Assembly (NCBI GenBank): GCA_031274495.1 | Contig: JAISQB010000029.1 | Location: 1-37,739 of the forward strand | Origin: Campylobacteraceae bacterium | Lineage (GTDB): Bacteria > Campylobacterota > Campylobacteria > Campylobacterales > Campylobacteraceae | Direction: 5' to 3' | DNA length: 37,739 bases | Shown: piece after piece, positions 17,662-27,552 of the stretch | How the letters are laid out: each line of letters starts with the position of its first letter | How positions within the stretch are numbered: position 1 is the stretch's first letter | The notes under the pieces: model-generated | Told to the model about the DNA's origin: nothing | The model's input: the letters and a program-made list of their open reading frames with translations, nothing else | Databases searched by the model: none | Program-made: the position numbers and the translations under genes

Positions 17662-19655
17662 AGGGTTTTGTAGGGAGATTTGTTTCCGGTCTTATCGCGG
17701 TTTGCAAATATATAAACAGCAAAAAAAGGGTTATCGCGGCGGTTTTTATAGCTATTTTTGCGGCTTTTGCCGTCTTTGCTCTGAATGCCTATCAAAACGC
17801 CTACTATCAGGCTATTGGGCTTATCAACTATAATCCGAAACTCACAACTCAATTTTTTGATAAAAACGGCGAATTGGTGGCGAACTATTTTGAAGATGAA
17901 AATAGACTTTACGCGAAGTTTGAAAATATACCTTACCGCATGGTAGAGGCGCTTGTCGCTATCGAAGATACGGTTTTTTTTGAGCATGACGGGATAAATA
18001 TAGAGGCGATATTCAGAGCGGCTCTTAAAAATATAAGAAGCTTTAGATATTCCGAGGGGGCCAGCACGCTGACGCAGCAGCTTATAAAAAATACACTCCT
18101 CACACGCGAAAAGACACTAAGAAGAAAGATAAACGAAGCGCTTATCGCACTTATCATAGAACGCCATTTAACAAAAGAACAGATAATCGAACGCTATCTC
18201 AATCATATCTATTTTGGGCACGGTTATTATGGTGTGAGAACCGCGGCGGAGGGGTATTTTAGAAAGCCTTTGGAGGAATTGAGCCTCAAAGAGGTGGCGA
18301 TGCTTGTGGGCATACCAAGACAGCCCAACAGTTACGACCCCACGAAAAATCTAAATCTAACGCTTGCCCGCGCCAACTCCGTGCTGAATCGTATGAAAAC
18401 TTTGGGCTGGATAACCGAAGAGGAGTATACCGCGGCGGTTGATGAGAAGGTGAAAGTCTATAACGATACGCTCTCCAAAAATCAAGCCCCATACGCGGTG
18501 GATGAAGCCATCAGAGAGGCGTCTTTACTGTATGATGATGTGCGAAGCGGCGGGTATAAGATATATCTTGGTATAGATTTAAAAACTCAACAGTTGGCGC
18601 GAGAGGCGCTGGAGTTCGGATATGAAAAGATATTGGAGAGGCACAAAGGGGCGAATACTTCTATATTAAACGGTGCGATTGTTGTGCTGGATAATTATAG
18701 CGGCGATATTTTGGCGCTTGTGGGCGGGCATAACTATACCCAGAGCCATTTTAACAGGGCGGTTTTGGCAAATAGACAGCTTGGAAGTAGTTTTAAACCA
18801 TTTTTATATCAGATAGCGCTGGATTCGGGCTACTCGACGATGGATTTAATTCCCGATATATCGAGGGTTTATGTTGAAGAGGGGGCGGAAGAGAATGAGA
18901 CAAAAGAGTGGACGCCCAAAAATATAGAGGGCAATTTTCAAGGATTTATCACCATTAAAGAGGCTCTGGTGCGTTCGCGTAACCTCGCTACGATAAATCT
19001 CGTCACAAGCATTGGACTTGAGACGGTGCATAAAGAGCTTACAAAGATGGGCTTCAAAAATGTGCCGCACGATCTGTCTATATCGCTTGGAAGCTTGGGG
19101 TTGTCGCCTTTGGAGTATAGTAAATTTTACGGAATGTTCGCAAATGGCGGTGCTGTCGTAGAGCCTAAGATGGTGAGAAAAATCGTAAACAGATACGGCG
19201 TGGAGCATGTATTTGAGAGTGAAAAGAGGCAGGTTTTGGACACGGCTCAAAGCTATCTGATGATAGATATGCTAAAAGCGGTGGTCGAGAGCGGAACGGG
19301 CAGGGCGGCGCACGTGAACGGCATAGAGATAGCGGGCAAAACAGGCACCTCAAACAATAATGTCGATGCATGGTTTTGCGGTATAACTCCCGATATAAAT
19401 GTGATGGTTTGGTACGGCAACGACGATAATACGCCTATGGCTGCAAGCGAAGTAGGCGGGCGAACATCCACGCAGCCGTTTGCTCACTTTATACAAAATT
19501 ATTTAAAAGTCTATCCGGAGACAGGACGCAAATTTGCCATCCCGCAAGGCGTTACGAAGAGCGTATATAACGGCAAAGAGGAGTATTTCACAGCCAAATC
19601 CCCATTGCCTTCGGGTTCAAGAGCTACCGCTTCGGAAGATGATATGCTCTTTTAG
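17658..19655 (+). CDS. pbpA: Class A penicillin-binding protein (PBP1A)
   Basis: 665 aa; TM segment, EDTVFFEHDG, GASTLTQQLIKN transglycosylase motifs, GSSFKPFLYQ (SxxK), SRN, KTGTS transpeptidase motifs. Confidence 0.97.
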   Translation: MKGFVGRFVSGLIAVCKYINSKKRVIAAVFIAIFAAFAVFALNAYQNAYYQAIGLINYNPKLTTQFFDKNGELVANYFEDENRLYAKFENIPYRMVEALVAIEDTVFFEHDGINIEAIFRAALKNIRSFRYSEGASTLTQQLIKNTLLTREKTLRRKINEALIALIIERHLTKEQIIERYLNHIYFGHGYYGVRTAAEGYFRKPLEELSLKEVAMLVGIPRQPNSYDPTKNLNLTLARANSVLNRMKTLGWITEEEYTAAVDEKVKVYNDTLSKNQAPYAVDEAIREASLLYDDVRSGGYKIYLGIDLKTQQLAREALEFGYEKILERHKGANTSILNGAIVVLDNYSGDILALVGGHNYTQSHFNRAVLANRQLGSSFKPFLYQIALDSGYSTMDLIPDISRVYVEEGAEENETKEWTPKNIEGNFQGFITIKEALVRSRNLATINLVTSIGLETVHKELTKMGFKNVPHDLSISLGSLGLSPLEYSKFYGMFANGGAVVEPKMVRKIVNRYGVEHVFESEKRQVLDTAQSYLMIDMLKAVVESGTGRAAHVNGIEIAGKTGTSNNNVDAWFCGITPDINVMVWYGNDDNTPMAASEVGGRTSTQPFAHFIQNYLKVYPETGRKFAIPQGVTKSVYNGKEEYFTAKSPLPSGSRATASEDDMLF

Positions 19656-19736
19656 TTTTGCCTTTGCAAAACTTGCTTGGCAAGAATTTACCGGATATAA
19701 GGGCAAAGAAGTAAAGTATAATAGCGGAGTTGTACA

Positions 19737-19820
19737 GTTCCGATGGAGCGAAGCGACGAGGGGTTACCCACTTATAGGTTCAGCCACAAAGATTCCTCGT
19801 CGCTTTGCTCTATCGGAATG
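19737..19820. repeat. Palindromic element copy E
   Basis: agTTCCGATGGAGCGAAGCGACGAGG ... CCTCGTCGCTTTGCTCTATCGGAAtg; ~24-bp terminal inverted arms, few mismatches. Confidence 0.85.
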
Positions 19821-19963
19821 GATATAATGCTCAAAAAAGGGTGCTAAAACCATCCGTCAATATCGTATTGCAGGCACTTTGGTACATCATATCTCAAAAA
19901 GCTTTGAGTTATGAAAAATGGAGTGTGATTATTCGCAGAATACAAAGCGCAAAAAGCACTTAA

Positions 19964-20226
19964 CGCCGCAACCGCCCACAAATCGCTATATATTATAACG
20001 CCAAGAAGTATTTGAAAGAGGTTTTACAAGGGCGTTTTAACCCAAAGAAATTACCGCCGGTCACCAAATGAAAAGCAGAACGCCAAGTGGCGAGAAAAGC
20101 AAGCTGTATCAAGAATACTCACGCCTGAAAGAGATATCAAAGAGGTTAACCATACACAAGCAGCAGAAGATACAGCGAGTGATTGAACCGCCAAAACTGA
20201 CGAGAGCGCCGGGAGTGGACTTGTAG
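19964..20226 (+). pseudogene. Decayed ORF resembling the C-terminal part of a MobA/MobL-type relaxase
   Basis: Translation in two frames: IAIYYNAKKYLKEVLQGRFNPKKLPPVTK*KAERQV / EKSKLYQEYSRLKEISKRL...; in-frame TGA plus a frameshift; family match from memory only. Confidence 0.35.
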
Positions 20227-20296
20227 TGTGAAAGGTAGAGGAGCCCCGGCATTTCGATGAACCTGAATTTGTTGCTACGCTTTCATCTTTTTTATT

Positions 20297-20719
20297 TTAT
20301 CCATTTTTTGCTCCCCCGCACTCGCTGCAAACGCCATCATGCAGTGAGAAAGCACCGCCGCAGTCGGTACAAGTCCATTTTTGGCGCTCATATTCCAAAA
20401 ATGCTGAGATGCCTTTTTCTTTTGCGGTTTGACTGTTTTTAATCAAGCCGGTACCGTACCGTTTTATGTAGCTCTTTTCCAGGTTTTTTATCAGCTTGCA
20501 AGGGAAGTCGCCACATTCAAAACAGTGAATAAAACCCTTGCTCTGTGCACAACTTTTAATATTGCACTTACGGCAATGTTCCGGCTTACTCAAGTCATCT
20601 TTAAGGCAACCCACGCAAGGTTTAGTGTGTTTTCGCGTCCCAATGTGCTTGTAGCAGACGGTACAATTCATACCGCATGGCGCAAACATAATATCTTCAA
20701 TTTTATCCGGCATTTTCAT
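20297..20719 (-). CDS. Cys-rich DUF3795-like protein with C-terminal zinc-ribbon-like motif
   Basis: 140 aa, 15 Cys; MFAPCGMNCTVCYKHI..PCVGCLKDD..HCRKCNIKSCAQSKG..HCFECGDFPC..CTDCGG..CSECGG. Confidence 0.8.
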   Translation of the reverse strand: MKMPDKIEDIMFAPCGMNCTVCYKHIGTRKHTKPCVGCLKDDLSKPEHCRKCNIKSCAQSKGFIHCFECGDFPCKLIKNLEKSYIKRYGTGLIKNSQTAKEKGISAFLEYERQKWTCTDCGGAFSLHDGVCSECGGAKNG

Positions 20720-20935
20720 ATTGAATATCGCTCCACAAATTCTAATCTATCGGCTTGTATGCGGGATGATTGTAAATATTATAGCGCAAGCCACTGCCGA
20801 AAACAAGGGATTTATAGGGATGTTCACATAAAATTTACATCTTATTTTTGCACTTTAAAAAGCTCCTCTTGACAAAAGAATAAATGGATTAAAAGATATG
20901 TTTCGCTTTAAACTACTAATTCTGCAGATGACTTC

Positions 20936-20977
20936 TTTTTTAATAAACCATCATGATAATGATGGTTTATTAAAAAA
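20936..20977. terminator. Perfect 19-bp stem / 4-nt loop hairpin, bidirectional-terminator-like
   Basis: TTTTTTAATAAACCATCAT-gata-ATGATGGTTTATTAAAAAA, downstream of the tol-pal operon end. Confidence 0.65.
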
Positions 20978-21138
20978 CATAGAAACTCTTATTTGGAATA
21001 ACACCGTTATTGTAAAAGCCTATAAGATAGGTATAAGAAAAATATGGAAATAATCGGCGTGATATATGTGATTTTTGTGTTAAATCAGCAATACTTTTTG
21101 ACCTTTATGCTCGGCGTCATAAAGTTTTATAGCCGTTT

Positions 21139-22119
21139 TTACTTTCTATCAGGAGAAGCTCTTGCCTCTTTGCTGTCGGGGTAGGTTGCTTTTAGGAGTT
21201 TGTAAAATTGGTTCGCGCTTGTGATATCTTTGATTTTGTCAAACGATATGGCTGTGTGATAAAGAAGTCTTGGCATATAGTCTGCTTTATCGTAAAGCTT
21301 CACGCTTTTTTTATAATTTATGATAGCTTCACTCCAATTTTCGCTAAAATATTCCGCTTCACCAAGCAGATAATTGTTACGCGCAGGCTTATACCCGCGT
21401 GCAACTAATGCTGAAAAGTACTTTTTGGCGTTATTGTACTCTTTGCTTGCAAGGAGTCTCTCGCCCTCTTTAGATAACTCTTCGGAGGTAATATTTGCGC
21501 TAAATTCATTTTTAGCGACTACTGCCGCCGGTGTCGTAGCAACACTTGCGGCTTTCTTGCTCTCAAGTTCAGCTATACGTTTATCTAAAGCGTTGTAGTT
21601 TGCACTCAAAGCATCCACCATAGAAGCTAGTTCCATTAAAACTGTTTTTACGGTTTGTTGATTTGCAAGCTCCAGATCCCGACTCTCTTTGATATATTTA
21701 TTAAGTTCGCCGATATCGTTTCGGATATAGCCAATATCTTTTTGAAGACTGACAATATCATTGAAGACTTTACTGTTTAGCACGCTTTGATTGGCGCCTA
21801 TATTTTGAATGTTTTGTGAAATAGAAGCGATTTTGTCGCTTAGACCATCCATTAGAGATACGGCTCCACCGGATTTTTCAACGGCTGCATTTACCGTCGT
21901 TTTAACTCTTAATAGTTCTGCCGACAAATCATCCACTCTTTTGTTGATATTGAGTAGATATCTTTCGTTGTCCGTTAGTCCGTATGGAGAGTTTGTGTCA
22001 AGTTTTCCGGCACCAAATACGGAAGGTTCCGCACCAAAAGCACCGAGAGTTGTTATTAATAAAAAACTCCATATGCGCAAAAACGCATATGGAGTTTGTA
22101 TACAAAAAGGATTTTTCAT
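21139..22119 (-). CDS. cpoB: Tol-Pal system periplasmic protein CpoB/YbgF
   Basis: Signal peptide, coiled-coil, TPR-like C-term (SKEYNNAKKYFSALVARGYKPARNNYLLGEAEYFSENWSEAI); downstream of pal; ATG at 22119. Confidence 0.9.
   Translation of the reverse strand: MKNPFCIQTPYAFLRIWSFLLITTLGAFGAEPSVFGAGKLDTNSPYGLTDNERYLLNINKRVDDLSAELLRVKTTVNAAVEKSGGAVSLMDGLSDKIASISQNIQNIGANQSVLNSKVFNDIVSLQKDIGYIRNDIGELNKYIKESRDLELANQQTVKTVLMELASMVDALSANYNALDKRIAELESKKAASVATTPAAVVAKNEFSANITSEELSKEGERLLASKEYNNAKKYFSALVARGYKPARNNYLLGEAEYFSENWSEAIINYKKSVKLYDKADYMPRLLYHTAISFDKIKDITSANQFYKLLKATYPDSKEARASPDRK
22064..22097 (-). promoter_or_regulatory. Terminator-like hairpin within the 5' coding region of cpoB
   Basis: Minus strand AAACTCCATATGCG-tttttg-CGCATATGGAGTTT then TTTA; 14-bp perfect stem. 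Confidence 0.75.
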
Positions 22120-22122
22120 CAA

Positions 22123-22704
22123 TTAAGGAATAAGTTTAAAATCAGCTCTTCTGTTTTTGCTCCAGCACTCTTTTGAAGAGCTGGTGCAGGCAGGATTGCT
22201 CTCGCCATAACTTACTATCGTTACTCTACTCTCAAGAACGCCACGTGCTACGATCTCATCTTTAACCGCTTTGGCTCTTTTTAAACCAAGCGCATAGTTG
22301 TACTCATCTGTGCCCCATTCGTCGCAGTTACCTTCAATTTTAATATTCAAATCCGCAGCATTTGCATCTCTGAATAGTTCGGCATTGTGTTCAATAGAAC
22401 TAAGTTCGCTTGATTTGACATTAAATTGGTCAAAACTAAAATAGATACTTTTTGCGTCACCCTCGAGTTTTGCAATCAAGCTTGATACATTAGGATCGTC
22501 AACACCGCCAACTGTGCCGGTTGCAGATGATCCTCCGGATGCTCCTATTGATGCACCGGATGTGCCTGATGTTCCAGATGTGCCGGATGCTCCGCTGGCT
22601 TTTGTGTCAACATATTCGCCGCCAACATCAACTTGAGCTTTGTCGGAACAACCACTCAACAAAAATAACGCTACAATAGCGCCCATAAGTAACTTCTTAC
22701 TCAT
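22123..22704 (-). CDS. pal: Peptidoglycan-associated lipoprotein Pal
   Basis: Lipobox LLSGC; OmpA-like C-term (YFSFDQFNV...NIKIEGNCDEWGTDEYNYALGLKRAKAVKDEI). Confidence 0.96.
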   Translation of the reverse strand: MSKKLLMGAIVALFLLSGCSDKAQVDVGGEYVDTKASGASGTSGTSGTSGASIGASGGSSATGTVGGVDDPNVSSLIAKLEGDAKSIYFSFDQFNVKSSELSSIEHNAELFRDANAADLNIKIEGNCDEWGTDEYNYALGLKRAKAVKDEIVARGVLESRVTIVSYGESNPACTSSSKECWSKNRRADFKLIP

Positions 22705-22761
22705 AACCTCTTACCACCTTTGAAAGAATTTTTGTAATTCTATCATAAATTAGATTAATTT

Positions 22762-24036
22762 TTACCAATCCAAAGACTGTATTTTGCCGACATGTATTGG
22801 AAAATGAAAACTTTTATTAACACTTAATCTTACAATGCCAAGTGCACTCTCATTTGCGTAGTCTTTTATAAATAAAACGCTGCCTCCGTCTTGCGAAAAA
22901 CGAGGAAAGAGATTTTTGCCAGTCGCTGTGAGTTGTCTTATATAATCAGTCTTTGTTGAGATGAGATAGAGGTTAAAAACTTGCCCTCCGAATTCACTTG
23001 CCTTATCGCGTCCGGAGTAGACTATATAGTGTTTATAGGTCGAAGCAGAAGAGTTATTTTTGCCGCGGTAAACCATCTGTTCAACTCTATCTTCTTTTAA
23101 TTTTTTTGAAAATATATTAGGATATCCCAATCTATCCGACACGAAAACAATTCTCGTATCATCATCCACAAAGCTACCGCTTACATCAATACCGCTGTAG
23201 TTTGTGATTCTGCTTAATGCCTTACTCCTTAAGTCGTACATAAATATATCGGCTTGTTCGTCGGGCGCCATTGTCAAAAGTAATTTGCTCTCGTCGCTAC
23301 TTACATCCGAGACTACAAGCATCCCTTTCCCTCTTATAACTTCCTCTCTTTGTCCGCTCATAATGGAGACTTTGTAGATTATAGGATCTTTGCCGCTGTT
23401 TGAAGTATAGTAGAAGCTGTTTTGCTCTTTGTCTGCCCATTTTGGGAATATATTAAGCCCGCCTCTAACGATAGTCTGCTGAAAGGTGAGGGTGTAGTCG
23501 GAGATGACTATCTCGCTCTCTCCCGGGGCTGTATTTTTGGCGAAAATGATATATTTGTTCATCCAATCCACAGGTTCTTGTTTTGTGTCTTTCACTACGC
23601 TTGTTATTATAGAGTGCGACAAAAACGGATAGTGGCTTGCTTTGGATATCCTAAAATCCCCCTCGCTTATGACGCTGCCGCTTCTTGTATTGATAAGTTT
23701 TGTTGTAACTCTGATAGAGTCGTCTATCTCTTCTGTAACCCTATAGCGCAATATAAGATCTGTTTTTGTATCTATGCCGTATCCTACGCGGTTGCTGTCG
23801 TTCCAGCCCGAAACGCCGTAAACTTCGTTGATGTCGTAATATGTGGTGATCTTTAAGTCTGCTATCAAAAGCTTGAAGATATTATTTCTTAAAAGACTGC
23901 TTACACCTGAATTGCTCGCGTCTTGAAGTTGAATGACGGGCAATTTGTCCATAGTTTTTACTATCTCTATCGTAGCATCTCCGGCCGCAAAAAGGCTCAT
24001 AAAGCCAAAAATAACCGCAAAAATTACTTTTTTCAT
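22762..24036 (-). CDS. tolB: Tol-Pal system beta-propeller protein TolB
   Basis: 424 aa; signal peptide, N-term TolB domain, WD40-like strands (RIVFVSDRLGYPNIF); adjacent to pal. Confidence 0.95.
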   Translation of the reverse strand: MKKVIFAVIFGFMSLFAAGDATIEIVKTMDKLPVIQLQDASNSGVSSLLRNNIFKLLIADLKITTYYDINEVYGVSGWNDSNRVGYGIDTKTDLILRYRVTEEIDDSIRVTTKLINTRSGSVISEGDFRISKASHYPFLSHSIITSVVKDTKQEPVDWMNKYIIFAKNTAPGESEIVISDYTLTFQQTIVRGGLNIFPKWADKEQNSFYYTSNSGKDPIIYKVSIMSGQREEVIRGKGMLVVSDVSSDESKLLLTMAPDEQADIFMYDLRSKALSRITNYSGIDVSGSFVDDDTRIVFVSDRLGYPNIFSKKLKEDRVEQMVYRGKNNSSASTYKHYIVYSGRDKASEFGGQVFNLYLISTKTDYIRQLTATGKNLFPRFSQDGGSVLFIKDYANESALGIVRLSVNKSFHFPIHVGKIQSLDW

Positions 24037-24039
24037 TGT

Positions 24040-24747
24040 CTACTCCATCTCATCTTTAAAAGTTGTGTTAAATTTGAAAACCCCTTCACCCTCATAAGGC
24101 GGAAAATTTTCGCCCACCATATCTTCCAGAAAAACTTTTAGCTTTTCATTAAAGTCGTTATTATACGATAAAGAGACTATGGAATAGCTAAAACTGCCGC
24201 TATTGTCTATCATTATCGTAACTTGCGCGCTTGCTCCCGTTACGGTATAAGCCGTCTGCGTCCACATCTGCGAGAGCATATCTTGGATCTTTCCTACAAA
24301 TGGGTCATATATGCCCGAATTTGCCGAATTTATAACAATCGTACTCTGTTTTTTAAAAGTGAGCTTATCAAGCAGTTTACTTGCATTGTTTTGCGGAATA
24401 TCTTTACCGTCAAGTCTGCTGGGGGTTGCGGGTTTGTCTCCTATTTTAGTGAGATTGTTTTCATCAACACTGGCAAAAAGGTCTCTTATCCCCGTTGTCT
24501 GCGTCTGAATTGTCGGTGAGGGCGAGCTTGGCTTAACGACCGCGATAGTAGGCGCTTGTGTTTTCTCTTCTGCGGTCGCCTCTTTTCTCTCCACCAAGAT
24601 AATATCTAAAAAGTTCTCTCTTGCCGTATATCGCTGCAAAAAGTCGGGTGATTTGCCGTACATATAGGCTAAAGTTATAAAAATCGCAGCGTAAATTGCA
24701 AGCGAAATGTAAAAGCCGATAACATAAAATCGTTTTTCAGCACTCAT
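24040..24747 (-). CDS. tolA: TolA/TonB C-terminal-domain protein
   Basis: Single N-terminal TM, linker, C-term (YDPFVGKIQDMLSQMW...); between tolR and tolB. Confidence 0.82.
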   Translation of the reverse strand: MSAEKRFYVIGFYISLAIYAAIFITLAYMYGKSPDFLQRYTARENFLDIILVERKEATAEEKTQAPTIAVVKPSSPSPTIQTQTTGIRDLFASVDENNLTKIGDKPATPSRLDGKDIPQNNASKLLDKLTFKKQSTIVINSANSGIYDPFVGKIQDMLSQMWTQTAYTVTGASAQVTIMIDNSGSFSYSIVSLSYNNDFNEKLKVFLEDMVGENFPPYEGEGVFKFNTTFKDEME

Positions 24748-25139
24748 CAGCCGTTTGTTTCCAGTGCCACTTTTAGGAAGCCCGCACTTTTTACTGCCTT
24801 CATCACATACATCACATCGCTATACAGAAGACTTCTATCCGCTTTTATGTAGATGGTCGTCTCTTTGCTGTATTTGTTGGATAGTAGTATCATATTGTCG
24901 GGAAAATTTTTTAATGCAAATTTATCTTTGCCCAGATAGACGTTTTTATTTTTGTCTATTCTGATTTCAAGCGTTGGTACTTTGGTGACTTGAGCCGATT
25001 TGGAGCCATCAGGGAGTGTGATATTTTCCTCAAATACCAATGTCGGCGTCGTAACCATCAAAATAGCAAGCAACACGAGCATTATATCCACTAAAGGCGT
25101 GATATTGAGTTCGGGTCTCTCATCCCAATCTATTGCCAT
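24747..25139 (-). CDS. tolR: ExbD/TolR-family protein
   Basis: ELNITPLVDIMLVLLAILMVTTP; YIKADRSLLYSDVMYVM. Confidence 0.94.
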   Translation of the reverse strand: MAIDWDERPELNITPLVDIMLVLLAILMVTTPTLVFEENITLPDGSKSAQVTKVPTLEIRIDKNKNVYLGKDKFALKNFPDNMILLSNKYSKETTIYIKADRSLLYSDVMYVMKAVKSAGFLKVALETNG

Positions 25140-25719
25140 ATGACTGCTGCTCTTTATTGTAATTTTGGTCGCTTGTCAACAAATCAATCTGCCGTCCGAT
25201 GTACGCCATAACATCGTAACCTTTTCGTTTCAATATGATATGAAAAGTGTATGCGGGTATCGCGACAAAGATACCGCCGGCTGTCGCCACTAAAGCTTCG
25301 CTGATAGCGGGGGCTATGATACCAAGGCTTGCATTCGTGGATTGTCCAAGCTTGCCGAATGTCTGCAAGATAGAGACCACTGTGCCGAAGAGTCCTATAA
25401 ACGGCGAAGTGGAAGCGATGATAGAGAGCCAAGCTAATCCTGTTGTCGTACTCTTTTCTGCCACATTTTTGCATACATTTAGGAATGAGGGCGCGTATTT
25501 TTGTGACGCGCATTTAGCTAAGATGGAGCTATTTTTTGGCGTTTTTGCTCCGAGTAGCATCTTTTCAAGCGAATCTTGCTCTCTCTCTTTCCACGCCGTA
25601 AGATAGAGGCTTCTTGCTACGAAAATCGTAAATGTAAGTAAAAAATATAAGGATAACCACCCTAAAACAAACCACGTTATCGGGTGACTATTGACCAAAT
25701 ATGAAAATATCGCGCCCAT
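25120..25719 (-). CDS. tolQ: ExbB/TolQ-family proton channel protein
   Basis: STSPFIGLFGTVVSILQTF, APAISEALVATAGGIFVAIPAY; start at MGAIF (25719). Confidence 0.94.
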   Translation of the reverse strand: MGAIFSYLVNSHPITWFVLGWLSLYFLLTFTIFVARSLYLTAWKEREQDSLEKMLLGAKTPKNSSILAKCASQKYAPSFLNVCKNVAEKSTTTGLAWLSIIASTSPFIGLFGTVVSILQTFGKLGQSTNASLGIIAPAISEALVATAGGIFVAIPAYTFHIILKRKGYDVMAYIGRQIDLLTSDQNYNKEQQSYGNRLG

Positions 25720-25723
25720 AGTA

Positions 25724-26110
25724 TTAATATATCTTTTTTGACATAGAGTCGACTTTAGCAACCGCGAGGGCTACGTTGGAGTCACTCATGCTCTGGATAA
25801 GGCTTTTTGCTTTTTCAAGCGCCGCCGCAATTTCACTCTCGTTGCTTCCGCCCAGAGCCACAGCCCCGTCAGCCAAAACAGTAACTTTTGTCTCTTCAAC
25901 TTTTACAAATCCCCAGTTGATGGCGATAGACTCTTTTGAGCCGTTTTCAAGCTCTATATCTATAACGCCCACCTTCAAAGAGGTCAAAAGCGCGGCGTGG
26001 TTTGGCAAAACGCCAAACTCGCCCTCGCTTCCGGGAAATGTAGCAGATGTTGCGTTGCCTGAAAAGATTAACCCTTCAGGCGTTACAATCTCTAATTTTA
26101 TCGTATTCAT
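25724..26110 (-). CDS. atpC: ATP synthase F1 epsilon subunit
   Basis: LEIVTPEGLIFSGNA..PGSEGEFGVLPNHAALLTSLKVG. Confidence 0.96.
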   Translation of the reverse strand: MNTIKLEIVTPEGLIFSGNATSATFPGSEGEFGVLPNHAALLTSLKVGVIDIELENGSKESIAINWGFVKVEETKVTVLADGAVALGGSNESEIAAALEKAKSLIQSMSDSNVALAVAKVDSMSKKIY

Positions 26111-26121
26111 CGCAAACCTTT

Positions 26122-27546
<1,425 letters not shown>

Positions 27547-27552
27547 TTATCA

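Noticed and set aside
19534-19827. 97-aa plus-strand ORF after pbpA
   Set aside because: Begins inside pbpA in a different frame and runs into palindromic copy E; no recognisable domain.
20297-20872. Plus-strand ORFs 20257-20442 and 20429-20872
   Set aside because: Antisense to the Cys-rich DUF3795-like gene, whose patterned CxxC motifs clearly identify the coding strand.
20898-21053. 51-codon ORF (MFRFKLLILQMTSFLINHHDNDGLLKNIETLIWNN...)
   Set aside because: Weak RBS, contains the perfect 19-bp hairpin, no family recognised; could be a remnant but is not supported.
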